From Lachnospiraceae bacterium (GTDB lineage: Bacteria > Bacillota > Clostridia > Lachnospirales > Lachnospiraceae): a stretch of 53,477 bases of DNA. Where the stretch lies: assembly GCA_029227035.1 (NCBI GenBank), contig JAQXZD010000076.1, positions 1-53,477 on the forward strand. The letters are read 5' to 3'. The position numbers were made by a program, and so were the translations under genes. Positions 34,368 through 43,463 of the stretch are shown here, piece after piece. Numbering within the stretch: the stretch's first letter is position 1; the number at the start of each line of letters is the position of its first letter. The notes under the pieces are model-generated. The model did not search any database, was not told the origin of the DNA, and was given only the letters and a program-made list of their open reading frames with translations.

Positions 34368-35211
34368 AGTAAAAAAAATATACTGCGCGGCAAGTTTTAT
34401 CTTTGCCTGTGCAGTCTTGATTCTTACAATTACATTATGTGTTCATCCGGTACAAGCAGAGAAAATGGATCCGGACAGTATCACGGAACTGACTGAGCCG
34501 AATGCCAAAATCGAAGGTTCAAACGACAGCGCGACAAACGGGTTCTCAGTTGTGTATAATGATGAATCGGGGACGGTTTCCACCCCGATTAAGATGCTTC
34601 TGGTATTGACGATTCTGTCTCTGGCGCCATCAATATTGATTATGCTGACTTCTTATACAAGAATCATCATCGTATTGCATTTTGTCCGGACGGCCATTGG
34701 TACTCAGACAGCGCCACCAAACCAAGTTCTGATTGGTCTGGCGCTATTTTTGACGTTTTTTATTATGTGGCCGACATTTCAGCAGATTAATGAAGACGCA
34801 ATTCAGCCGTTGGACAAGGGAGAAATTTCACAGTCTGAATTTTTCAAAGCGGCAGAGCAACCGATTCGGGAATTTATGATAAAGGATGCGAAGATTCAGA
34901 TTCGCGATGTCAATCTGTTTGCGGAGATTTCAGGGGTGACTTATGAGGATGAAGAGGAACTGGCGGATGTGCCGTTTACCACATTGGTTCCGGCCTTTAT
35001 TATCAGTGAGCTTCGTAAGGCATTCATCATGGGATTTTTGATTTACATACCGTTTATCGTGATTGATATGGTGGTTGCATCAGTTCTGATGTCAATGGGT
35101 ATGATGATGCTTCCGCCTACGACGATTTCTATGCCGTTTAAGATCTTATTGTTTATACTGGCTGACGGTTGGAATCTTGTGATTGGTTCGCTTGTCAGCA
35201 CATTCTATTAA
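34360..35211 (+). CDS. fliP: Flagellar export gate protein FliP
   Basis: This 283-residue protein has a cleavable signal peptide (residues 1-33, ending HPVQA) and a short acidic periplasmic stretch. The FliP core follows: LLVLTILSLAPSILIMLTSYTRIIIVL, QTAPPNQVLIGLALFLTFF, TTLVPAFIISELRKAFIMGFLIYIPF and VVASVLMSMGMMMLPPTTISMPFKILLF. FliP forms the pentameric core of the export gate. It overlaps fliO by 8 bases. Confidence 0.96.
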   Translation: MSKVKKIYCAASFIFACAVLILTITLCVHPVQAEKMDPDSITELTEPNAKIEGSNDSATNGFSVVYNDESGTVSTPIKMLLVLTILSLAPSILIMLTSYTRIIIVLHFVRTAIGTQTAPPNQVLIGLALFLTFFIMWPTFQQINEDAIQPLDKGEISQSEFFKAAEQPIREFMIKDAKIQIRDVNLFAEISGVTYEDEEELADVPFTTLVPAFIISELRKAFIMGFLIYIPFIVIDMVVASVLMSMGMMMLPPTTISMPFKILLFILADGWNLVIGSLVSTFY

Positions 35212-35222
35212 GGGAGGCACGT

Positions 35223-35501
35223 ATGATCACACAGGAAGCAGTATTGGATATTGCGAGAGATGCCATTTATACCATTATCATTACGGCAGCGCCGCTTTTG
35301 GTGGTTTCTCTTGTGGTTGGTTTGATTATCAGTATTTTTCAGACAGTTACGTCCATTCAGGAACAGACGCTCACTTTTGTGCCGAAGATTCTGGCAGTAT
35401 TTGTAACCCTCATGATTTGTGGCTCATGGATGCTGGACAACATGGGAGAGCTGATTCAAAGATTATGGGGAGATTTTAATATTTATCTGAGCATGGGATA
35501 A
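35223..35501 (+). CDS. fliQ: Flagellar export gate protein FliQ
   Basis: This 92-residue protein has two transmembrane helices and the FliQ motif LLVVSLVVGLIISIFQTVTSIQEQTLTFVPKI. It starts at ATG 35223 (MITQEAVLDIARDAI), directly after AGGGAGG. An in-frame ATG at 35169 lies inside fliP and is not used. The conserved QEQTLTFVPK segment contacts FliP and FlhB. Confidence 0.96.
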   Translation: MITQEAVLDIARDAIYTIIITAAPLLVVSLVVGLIISIFQTVTSIQEQTLTFVPKILAVFVTLMICGSWMLDNMGELIQRLWGDFNIYLSMG

Positions 35502-35511
35502 TGCATGAAGT

Positions 35512-36291
35512 ATGGTTAATTATGCGTTTACAGTAGAAAATTTTGAATATTTTCTTTTGATTCTGGTGAGGATGTCCTGCTTTATATTTGTTGCGCCTGT
35601 TTTGGGGCAAAAGGGTATTCCGAACCAGACAAAGATAGGACTTGCGTTTTTGGTTTCCGTTCTTATGTACGGAGTCGTGTCCCGGCCGGAGCTGGAGTAT
35701 GAAAGCGTGGTCGGATATGCGGTGGTTGTCCTTAAGGAGGGAATTACAGGTCTGATGATTGGTTTTGCAGCCAGTATCTGTAATTCTATTGTTTTGTTTG
35801 CCGGTAATATGATTGATATGGATATCGGTCTGTCCATGGCGACAGAGTTCAACATGGATATGGGAACAGAGATGACATTAACCGGTAATCTGTATTACTA
35901 TTTTGTGATGCTTCTGCTGATTTGCTCCAATTTCCACAATTACCTGATGAAGGCGATTGCCGATTCTTTTTCGGTCATTCCGATTGCGGGGCAGAAGTTT
36001 GCATGGGACCATTTGCTGACGGCAATGACGCGGTACATGGGAGATATATTCGTGATAGGATTTCGGATATTCCTTCCGTTTTTTGCGTGTATTATGATTT
36101 TAAACTGCATGCTTGGAGTGATGGCAAAGGTTGCTCCGCAGGTTAATATGTTTTCCATCGGTATGCAGGTTAAGATATTGGTTGGTTTTATGGTATTACT
36201 TTTAGTTGTTTTTCTGCTTCCAAGCGTTGCAGATTACATTTTTAAAGAGATTAAAACGATGGTGAGATTGATTGCAGAAAGTATGTACTGA
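35512..36291 (+). CDS. fliR: Flagellar export gate protein FliR
   Basis: This 259-residue protein has about six transmembrane helices. The FliR pattern is visible in RMSCFIFVAPVLGQKGIPNQTKIGLAFLVS, GFAASICNSIVLFAGNMIDMDIGLSMA and APQVNMFSIGMQVKILVGFMVLL. The ribosome binding site before the ATG is weak, so translation may be coupled to fliQ, which ends 10 bases upstream. FliR and FlhB genes overlap by 20 bases, in keeping with their direct contact in the gate. Confidence 0.95.
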   Translation: MVNYAFTVENFEYFLLILVRMSCFIFVAPVLGQKGIPNQTKIGLAFLVSVLMYGVVSRPELEYESVVGYAVVVLKEGITGLMIGFAASICNSIVLFAGNMIDMDIGLSMATEFNMDMGTEMTLTGNLYYYFVMLLLICSNFHNYLMKAIADSFSVIPIAGQKFAWDHLLTAMTRYMGDIFVIGFRIFLPFFACIMILNCMLGVMAKVAPQVNMFSIGMQVKILVGFMVLLLVVFLLPSVADYIFKEIKTMVRLIAESMY

Positions 36292-37417
36292 CAAGACTTG
36301 GGACAATCAAATATTGGATTATAACCTTCAGTGGTTTGCCAAAGACGGTGAAGGCGGGGAAAAGACAGAGCCTGCCACCGCCAAGAAACTGGAGGATGCA
36401 AGAAAAGACGGTAAGGTAGTCAGAAGCAAGGAATTAACAGCGGCTTTTGAATTGATAGTCTTGTTTCTCTGCACGAAAATTTTTATCTCATTTATCGGAG
36501 ATAATCTGGTTTCCGTTTTTAAATCTGTTTACGGCGGAATGAAAGATTTTGTCCTTATCAATGAAGGATATCTTTCCTCGCAGGCAGTAGCGTCGCTGAT
36601 CAATTCCGTGATTATCAAATGGATGCTTACGGTGATTCCGTTTTTCATCTTTGGATTTGTGGTTACATTTCTGGTGTGCCTGGTTCAGGTGGGATGGAAG
36701 GTAACAACAAAGCCGATGCAGCCGAAGCTGTCAAAATTTAACCCGATTAGCGGGTTTAAGCGGATGTTTTCCAAAGATTCGCTTTTTGAACTGGTTAAGT
36801 CCATCCTGAAACTTGGGATTATCATATATATCGTATATATTTCCATTAAGGATCATGCGGGAGAGTTATTTATCCTCTATGATTTGTCTCTGAATCAGGC
36901 GGTTGCGCTGGTCGGAACCATCATTATTGATACGGGGATTAAGATTGGCTGTGTGTATCTGGTGGTCGGTATTCTGGATTATGCTTATCAGAAGCATAAA
37001 TTCAAGGAAGATATGAAGATGACCAAGCAGGAAGTGAAGGACGAATATAAAAATACAGAGGGAGATCCGCAGATTAAAGGACGTCAGCGTAAAAAGATGC
37101 AGGAAGTGTCTCAGAAGCGTATGATGAAAGATGTCCCGCAAGCGGATGTGGTCATCACAAACCCGACGCATTTTGCGGTTGCGTTAAAGTATGATGCAGA
37201 TGTGAGTGCGGCTCCGGTTGTTGTTGCAAAAGGAGAGGATTTCCTTGCACAGAAGATCAAGGATCTGGCAAGGGAAAATAATGTTGAAATTGTAGAAAAT
37301 AAGCCATTGGCCCGAATGCTCTATCATAATGTGGATGTGGGGGCAGAGATTCCGCCTGAATTGTATCAGGCAGTAGCAGAGGTTCTGGCATTTGTATATA
37401 AAATCAAGAATGCATAG
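36272..37417 (+). CDS. flhB: Flagellar export switch protein FlhB
   Basis: This protein of about 381 residues has four transmembrane helices preceded by NLQWFAKDGEGGEKTEPATAKKLEDARKDG. The cytoplasmic autocleavage site NPTH lies in VVITNPTHFAVALKYD, where cleavage after Asn switches export from hook to filament. The start is probably TTG 36272 inside fliR, with GGTGAG 5 bases upstream; TTG 36314 (LDYNLQWF) is an alternative that matches the usual FlhB N-terminus better but has no good binding site. Confidence 0.94.
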   Translation: MQKVCTDKTWDNQILDYNLQWFAKDGEGGEKTEPATAKKLEDARKDGKVVRSKELTAAFELIVLFLCTKIFISFIGDNLVSVFKSVYGGMKDFVLINEGYLSSQAVASLINSVIIKWMLTVIPFFIFGFVVTFLVCLVQVGWKVTTKPMQPKLSKFNPISGFKRMFSKDSLFELVKSILKLGIIIYIVYISIKDHAGELFILYDLSLNQAVALVGTIIIDTGIKIGCVYLVVGILDYAYQKHKFKEDMKMTKQEVKDEYKNTEGDPQIKGRQRKKMQEVSQKRMMKDVPQADVVITNPTHFAVALKYDADVSAAPVVVAKGEDFLAQKIKDLARENNVEIVENKPLARMLYHNVDVGAEIPPELYQAVAEVLAFVYKIKNA

Positions 37418-37442
37418 AGAAGGTGAAAGGAGGTAGTGCAGG

Positions 37443-39482
37443 ATGAATATTAAAAAGGCTGATATCGGTGTCGGATTATATTTGCTGGCGGCTGTTGTAT
37501 TCTTTATCATACCGATTCCTTCCATATTGCTGGATGTAATGCTTGCGCTGAACATTTCCATAGCCTTGATTATTTTGTTTAATGTATTGTTCGTTAAGGA
37601 AGTACTGGATATGTCGTTTTTCCCGACACTTTTGTTATTTACCACCATATTCAGAATTTCCTTGAATGTATCTTCAACGAGATTGATTCTTCTTACCGGT
37701 AATCCTGGTAATGTCGTTACGACTTTTGGTAACTTCGTTGGTGGAGGAAACATGGTTGTCGGTACCATCGTATTCATTGTGCTGGTACTTATTCAGTTTA
37801 TTGTTATCAACAAAGGTTCGGAACGTGTATCTGAGGTAACGGCGAGATTTACATTGGATGCCATGCCTGGTAAGCAGATGGCGATTGATGCCGATTTGAA
37901 TACCGGAGCAATCACGGACGAGGAAGCCAAGGAGCGCCGTGAAAAGATTCAGAAAGAATCGGCATTCTTCGGTTCCATGGATGGTGCTACCAAGTACGTT
38001 AAGGGAGATGCAACCGCAGGTCTGATTATCACGTTTATCAACTTAATCGGTGGAACAATCATGGGTGTCATGAATATGGGACTTTCGTTTGGGGAAGCGA
38101 TTGGACATTTCGGACTCCTTACCATCGGTGATGGACTGGTATCACAGATTCCGTCACTTTTGATTTCTCTTTCCACAGGTATTCTGGTCACCAAAGGTTC
38201 TAACGAAGCTGATTTCTCAGGTGTTCTGGTAAAGCAGCTCTTTGGAATTCCGAAGGTTCTCTATATCGTAGGTGGCGTAATTGTATTTCTGGGAATCGCA
38301 ACACCTCTGAATCCGATTTTGTTTATCGGCTTCGGACTGGCATTTATCATTGCAGGAAGATCTATCAGTAAGAACATCGGAGAGGAGAGCATCGTCGAGG
38401 AGGTTCAGCAGGCAGAAACCGAGGCGGAGGAGATAAGAAAACCGGAGAATGTGGTATCCCTGCTTCAGGTTGATCCGATTGAGCTGGAGTTTGGTTACGG
38501 TATTATTCCGCTTGCGGATGTTAACCAGGGCGGAGACCTTCTTGACCGAGTGGTCATGATTCGAAGACAGGTGGCTCTGGAACTTGGTACGGTGGTTCCA
38601 ATCATTCGTCTCCGTGATAATATTCAGTTGAATCCGAATCAGTATATTATCAAGATTAAGGGTGTTCAGGTAACGGAAGGAGAGATTCTGTTTGACCATT
38701 ATATGGCTATGAATCCGGGATATGTAGAGGAAGAAATTACCGGTATTCCGACATTTGAGCCTTCGTTCCATCTCCCGGCAATCTGGATTACAGAGGCACA
38801 GAGAGAGCGTGCGGAGAGTCTTGGATATACGGTTGTCGATGCACCTTCCATCATTGCAACGCATTTGACGGAGGTAATCAGGAGCCATATTGCAGAGCTT
38901 CTTACCAGACAGGATGTCCAGAATCTGGTCAACAATTTGAAAGAGACAAACCCGGTACTGGTGGACGAGCTTACACCGAAGCTGCTTGGGCTTGGTGAGA
39001 TTCAAAAGGTTCTTCAGAACCTTCTGGAAGAGGGAATTTCCATCAGGGATCTTCTCACGATATTCGAGTCCCTTGCTGACCATGCACAGACAACAAGAGA
39101 TACGGATGTGCTGACGGAGTATGTAAGACAGAGCTTAAAACGTGCAATCTCCGGCAAATACTTTCCGGCCAACGAGACAACCAGCGTTGTCACTCTGGAT
39201 CCGAAGGTGGAACAGGAGATTATGTCTTCCGTAAAACAGACGGAGCAGGGAGCTTATCTTACCATGGATCCGGATAAGACAAAAGCAATTATGGATTCCG
39301 TTGAGACGGAAACCAGAAAACTGGAAGATATCGGAAAGAGTCCGATTATCATAACATCTCCGATTGTGCGGATGTACTTTAAGAAATTGACGGAAGAATA
39401 CTTTAAGGATCTGATTGTGGTATCCTACAACGAGGTTGAATCGAATGTGGAGCTGCAGTCAGTTGGGATGGTGACAGCGTAA
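37443..39482 (+). CDS. flhA: Flagellar export gate protein FlhA
   Basis: This 679-residue protein has about eight transmembrane helices in the first 320 residues. The conserved FHIPEP-type loop follows: VTARFTLDAMPGKQMAIDADLNTGAITDEEAKERR. The C-terminal cytoplasmic domain (about 330-679) forms the nonameric ring that docks export chaperones and FliI/FliJ. AAAGGAGG precedes the ATG. The flhF gene begins on the very next base after its stop. Confidence 0.97.
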   Translation: MNIKKADIGVGLYLLAAVVFFIIPIPSILLDVMLALNISIALIILFNVLFVKEVLDMSFFPTLLLFTTIFRISLNVSSTRLILLTGNPGNVVTTFGNFVGGGNMVVGTIVFIVLVLIQFIVINKGSERVSEVTARFTLDAMPGKQMAIDADLNTGAITDEEAKERREKIQKESAFFGSMDGATKYVKGDATAGLIITFINLIGGTIMGVMNMGLSFGEAIGHFGLLTIGDGLVSQIPSLLISLSTGILVTKGSNEADFSGVLVKQLFGIPKVLYIVGGVIVFLGIATPLNPILFIGFGLAFIIAGRSISKNIGEESIVEEVQQAETEAEEIRKPENVVSLLQVDPIELEFGYGIIPLADVNQGGDLLDRVVMIRRQVALELGTVVPIIRLRDNIQLNPNQYIIKIKGVQVTEGEILFDHYMAMNPGYVEEEITGIPTFEPSFHLPAIWITEAQRERAESLGYTVVDAPSIIATHLTEVIRSHIAELLTRQDVQNLVNNLKETNPVLVDELTPKLLGLGEIQKVLQNLLEEGISIRDLLTIFESLADHAQTTRDTDVLTEYVRQSLKRAISGKYFPANETTSVVTLDPKVEQEIMSSVKQTEQGAYLTMDPDKTKAIMDSVETETRKLEDIGKSPIIITSPIVRMYFKKLTEEYFKDLIVVSYNEVESNVELQSVGMVTA

Positions 39483-40766
39483 ATGACAATCAATAAATTT
39501 CAGGGAAAAACACAGGAAGAGGCGCTAGAGAAGGCGAAGCAGGAATTTGGTGAGAAAGCGGTAATCATGAATATCCGTGAAGTGAAACCGAAGGGATTGT
39601 TTCGAGCCTTCAAGAAATCTACTTTTGAGGTTACGGCGGCGTTGGATGAAAAGGAACCGGTTCCGTTTCAGGTACCGGGTGCAGGAGCTGATATTAAAAA
39701 AATGCATGAGAGTATCAATGTAATTGCAGATGAAAAAATCGACATTTCCAAACAGCCGGAGAAGAAAGCGGATTTTGCCAAAGCTGTAAAGCAGGAAGCG
39801 GAAAAAACGGTAAAGGCAGCAAATCCTGTGGAGAAAAAGGAAGCTGACAAAAAAGAGAACTCTGCGGAAAAAAAGCTGGAGGAGAGACTGGATGATCTGT
39901 CAAACCGATTGGAAAAAAGTTTAAGTTATGGTAAAATGGAACTTGAGTTGGAGAATGCACCAACCTCCGAAGAGCTGAATTTTATGAGGATTTTATACGG
40001 GACACTGTTAAAAAACGAGGTGGATGAGAAGTATATTAACCAGATTCTCGGCGAAGTGGAGAAGCTGATTCGTCCTGGAAACAGTGTGGATACCATTCTC
40101 TCAAATGTGTATCAGAAGCTCATTCTTCGCTTTGGACAGCCGAAGACGATTGAGCTGTCCGGTACAAAACCGAAGGTATTGTTTTTTATCGGACCGACAG
40201 GAGTGGGAAAGACAACAACAATTGCCAAGATTGCGTCCAAGTACAAGGTGGAATACGAGAAAAAGGTTGCCTTTGTGACCTCCGATACCTACCGTATTGC
40301 GGCAACGGAGCAGCTTCGGGTGTATGCAGAGATTTTAGAGGCACCGATGTCGATTGTGTACTCTGCGGATGAACTGAACGAGGCAATTGAAAAATATATG
40401 GATTATGATTTTGTATTTGTGGATACTGCAGGATTTTCTCATAAGAACAAGACGCAGAGAGACGATATGCAGAAGCTTATCCAGGGGGTGAAGGAAGAAT
40501 TTGAGAAGGAAGTGTACCTTGTTTTAAGTGCGACAACAAAGTACAAAGACTTATTGGATATTGTGGATGTATACCGTGAGATATCCGAGTTTAAGCTGAT
40601 ATTTACAAAGCTTGATGAGACAATGACATACGGAAACTTATTGAATATCAAGTTGTATTCGGGGGTGGAGCTTTCTTATGCCACAAACGGGCAGAATGTT
40701 CCGGATGATTTAGAGATATTTGACACACAAAAGATCGTGAAACAGCTACTAGGAGGCAACTTGTGA
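39483..40766 (+). CDS. flhF: SRP-type GTPase FlhF
   Basis: This 427-residue GTPase helps set flagellar position and number. The N-terminal FlhF-specific region (MTINKFQGKTQEEALEKAKQEFGEKAVIM) is followed by a Lys/Glu-rich linker (about 85-145), the helical N domain, and the G domain. Its P-loop is GPTGVGKTTT (237-246), then DTYRIAATEQLRVYAEIL, DTAGFSHKN and FTKLDETMTYG. The start ATG directly abuts the flhA stop, so it depends on a ribosome binding site inside flhA. Confidence 0.95.
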   Translation: MTINKFQGKTQEEALEKAKQEFGEKAVIMNIREVKPKGLFRAFKKSTFEVTAALDEKEPVPFQVPGAGADIKKMHESINVIADEKIDISKQPEKKADFAKAVKQEAEKTVKAANPVEKKEADKKENSAEKKLEERLDDLSNRLEKSLSYGKMELELENAPTSEELNFMRILYGTLLKNEVDEKYINQILGEVEKLIRPGNSVDTILSNVYQKLILRFGQPKTIELSGTKPKVLFFIGPTGVGKTTTIAKIASKYKVEYEKKVAFVTSDTYRIAATEQLRVYAEILEAPMSIVYSADELNEAIEKYMDYDFVFVDTAGFSHKNKTQRDDMQKLIQGVKEEFEKEVYLVLSATTKYKDLLDIVDVYREISEFKLIFTKLDETMTYGNLLNIKLYSGVELSYATNGQNVPDDLEIFDTQKIVKQLLGGNL

Positions 40767-41641
40767 TGGATCAGGCACAACAGTTGCGCAACGTGATAAA
40801 AATGCGCAATCAGAATATACAGAATACCGCAAGAGTCGTTACTGTCACAAGCGGAAAAGGCGGTGTGGGAAAGTCTAATCTTGCCGTTAATCTTGCTGTT
40901 CAGCTCAGAAAAGCAAATAAGCGGGTTATTATTTTTGATGCGGATTTCGGGCTTTCCAATGTGGAGGTTATGTTTGATGCCATTCCGCAATACAATCTTT
41001 CCGATTTTGTTTTCCGGGGAAAGAGTATCAAAGAGATTATCACCAAAGGTCCCATGGATATCGGTTTTATTTCCGGGGGCTCCAGTATTGTCGGTCTGAA
41101 TAATCTTACGCGGGAACAGATTATTTATCTGGTAAATTCCATAAATGAGTTGAATGAAATCGCAGATTTTATTATTATAGATACAGGGGCGGGAATCTCT
41201 GACCAGGTATTGGAATTTGTGATGGCGAGTCCGGAAGTGATTCTGGTTTCCACACCGGAACCGAGTTCCCTTACGGATGCGTATTCACTGCTTAAGGCTT
41301 TGTACAGCAATCCTTATTTTTCTCCGGACGGGACAACAATCCATGTGGTCTCCAACAGAGTCAGGACGATGCAGGAGGGGGAGGCTGTATATAATAAGCT
41401 GAATACGGTTGTGGCACAATTTTTGCGCGGCAGTCTGAATTATCTTGGGGCGGTGCCGCAGGACATTATGCTGGAGAAGGCGGTACGGCAACAGAAGACC
41501 GTTTCGCTTTTTGAGCCGAAGTCAAAGTCTGCCAGAGCATTTGAGGTACTTGCGGGAAATCTGCTGAATGGAACGCATGACAGTACACAGGCGTATTGGG
41601 GGATCTCACAGATTTTTTCCAACATTTTTATAAAGGGATAA
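40766..41641 (+). CDS. flhG: MinD-like ATPase FlhG (YlxH)
   Basis: This 291-residue ATPase partners FlhF. The deviant Walker A is SGKGGVGKSN (about 29-38); DADFGLSNVEVMF and DTGAGISDQVLEF are the other MinD-type motifs. The N-terminal DQAQQLRNVI segment is the DQAxxLR motif that activates FlhF GTPase. AGGAGG lies 9 bases before ATG 40766, which overlaps the flhF stop as TGATG; the GTG at 40763 is a less likely start. Confidence 0.95.
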   Translation: MDQAQQLRNVIKMRNQNIQNTARVVTVTSGKGGVGKSNLAVNLAVQLRKANKRVIIFDADFGLSNVEVMFDAIPQYNLSDFVFRGKSIKEIITKGPMDIGFISGGSSIVGLNNLTREQIIYLVNSINELNEIADFIIIDTGAGISDQVLEFVMASPEVILVSTPEPSSLTDAYSLLKALYSNPYFSPDGTTIHVVSNRVRTMQEGEAVYNKLNTVVAQFLRGSLNYLGAVPQDIMLEKAVRQQKTVSLFEPKSKSARAFEVLAGNLLNGTHDSTQAYWGISQIFSNIFIKG

Positions 41642-41661
41642 GATAAGAGGAGAACAGACCT

Positions 41662-42408
41662 ATGAGACTTATGAATACGATTACTCCCGGCGACAAAATT
41701 GATATTAAAATGATTTACCAGACTGATTCTGAAGAGTTGCAGCATGAGGATGAACAGACCTATCTGAGCAGCGTAAGTGATATCCTTGGGGATAACAAGC
41801 TGGAGATTCTGATGCCGACTTACGGAGGAAAGTTAAAACTTCTTCAAGTGAGCAGGGAATACAGTCTGGTTTTTTATACGAAAAACGGATTATATCATTG
41901 TCGGGGCATTGTTACGGACAGGTATTACAGGGGGAATCTTGCATTTCTCTCAGTGCTTCTGGTCAGTGACCTGGTTAAGTTTCAGAGAAGAGGTTTTTTC
42001 CGGATACCTTTTACCACTTATATTGAATATTATGAGATTACCGATAAGGTTGCAGCTTTAAAAACTACGCGTGAGCTTATGATGGAGATTCAGAAACCGG
42101 CTTACACGGATGCGGAATTGAAAGGCGTCACGCAGGACATCAGCGGAGGCGGAGTCCGTTTTGTTTCGGAAAAGCCGTTGCGGAAAAATCAGTACATTTT
42201 TCTTGCAATAAGGATTACCAACAACGGACCGGCAGGTGTTCTTTATCTGGTCGGAAAAGTGATTGACACGTTTCGACAGGAAAATGTTAAGGAAGAAAAA
42301 TACGTGAACCGCGTTAAATTTATGTATAAAGATTTGAAAGACAGAGAAAAAATTGTTCATTTTGTCTTTGAAGAAGAGAGAAAGCTTCGAAAGAAAGAGC
42401 TTGGGTGA
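41662..42408 (+). CDS. PilZ-domain flagellar brake protein (YcgR-like)
   Basis: This 248-residue protein has an N-terminal YcgR-like split-barrel domain (about 1-105) and a C-terminal PilZ domain. Both cyclic-di-GMP contact motifs are intact: R110-GFF-R114 (RxxxR) and D159-I-S-G-G-G (DxSxxG). YcgR-type proteins bind the switch/stator and slow rotation when c-di-GMP is high. The HD-GYP/GGDEF protein at 5525-8299 is a plausible source of the signal in this window. Confidence 0.92.
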   Translation: MRLMNTITPGDKIDIKMIYQTDSEELQHEDEQTYLSSVSDILGDNKLEILMPTYGGKLKLLQVSREYSLVFYTKNGLYHCRGIVTDRYYRGNLAFLSVLLVSDLVKFQRRGFFRIPFTTYIEYYEITDKVAALKTTRELMMEIQKPAYTDAELKGVTQDISGGGVRFVSEKPLRKNQYIFLAIRITNNGPAGVLYLVGKVIDTFRQENVKEEKYVNRVKFMYKDLKDREKIVHFVFEEERKLRKKELG

Positions 42409-42412
42409 TTAT

Positions 42413-43462
42413 ATGCGCAAAAACATTTTAGTTGTTGATGATTCTGCACTCATGAGAAGAGTTGAGTGTGATATAATAAACTCAGATAGTAATCTTGAAG
42501 CAACGGATTATTGCAGAGACGGTCTGGAAGCATACGAGAAGCTTAAGAGCAAAAGCTACGACGGAGTCGTGCTCGATGTGAATATGCCTCGTATGGACGG
42601 ATTACAATTGCTGGAGCGGTTACAAAAAGAAGGAATTAAGGCAAAAGTCGTCATGGTGAGCAGTTATACGAAAAAGAACTCGGACATCACGGCGGCGGCA
42701 AAGGAAAGGGGGGCAATTGATTTTGTAACCAAACCGGGAAATATCATAGAGGCTAAGGGCGATGAGTTCAAGCAGTATTTTCTGTCTGTTATAAACAGTG
42801 CTTTTTTGCGGAAGACAACGGTGGCGCCAAAAACAGCTACGGTGATGCCAAAAGTGGGAGCCGGAAAAAGCCTTGGAAGAAATAAGCTGATTGCACTTGC
42901 CTGTTCCACAGGCGGACCGAAATCTCTTCAGCAGGTGATTCCGTCACTGCCGAGAAATCTGGATGCACCGATGATACTGGTTCAGCATATGCCGGTGGGC
43001 TTTACGAAGCCAATGGCGGAGCGGCTGAACGAATTGAGCAAGGTGCGGGTGAAAGAGGCAGAGGACGGAGAAAAGCTGGAGAAAGGGTGCGTATACGTAG
43101 CCCCGGGAGGACTGCACATGGAAGTTGCGTGTACACCGGACGGAGGCCATCGCATCGTTTTGAATGACAGCATCCCTGCCATCGGCGGGCTTAAGCCGTG
43201 TGCGAATGTGACATTTGATTCGCTGGCAAAAACCGCTTATGATACGGTGGTATGCGTAGTGCTCACAGGTATGGGAGCCGATGGAACCAATGGAATCCTG
43301 TCCCTTGCAAGAAGCAAGAATGTATATGTCATTGCACAGGATGAAGAGTCTTCCATTGTCTATGGTATGCCAAAAGCAATTGCGGAAACAGGCATTGTTG
43401 ATGAAATAGTACCGTTGGATGAAGTTGCTAAAACAATCACAAAGAATGTGGGGGTAAAATAG
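42413..43462 (+). CDS. cheB: Chemotaxis response regulator methylesterase CheB
   Basis: This 349-residue two-domain enzyme removes methyl (or amide) groups from chemoreceptors. The receiver domain has ILVVDDSALMRR, phospho-acceptor Asp55 (VLDVNMPRMDG) and Lys107. The methylesterase domain has catalytic Ser165 (ACSTGGPKS), His192 (QHMPVGFT) and Asp290 (LTGMGADGTNG). I start at ATG 42413 (MRKNILVVDD), 4 bases after the pilZ stop; earlier in-frame starts lie within pilZ. No cheR is present in the window. Confidence 0.96.
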   Translation: MRKNILVVDDSALMRRVECDIINSDSNLEATDYCRDGLEAYEKLKSKSYDGVVLDVNMPRMDGLQLLERLQKEGIKAKVVMVSSYTKKNSDITAAAKERGAIDFVTKPGNIIEAKGDEFKQYFLSVINSAFLRKTTVAPKTATVMPKVGAGKSLGRNKLIALACSTGGPKSLQQVIPSLPRNLDAPMILVQHMPVGFTKPMAERLNELSKVRVKEAEDGEKLEKGCVYVAPGGLHMEVACTPDGGHRIVLNDSIPAIGGLKPCANVTFDSLAKTAYDTVVCVVLTGMGADGTNGILSLARSKNVYVIAQDEESSIVYGMPKAIAETGIVDEIVPLDEVAKTITKNVGVK

Positions 43463-43463
43463 C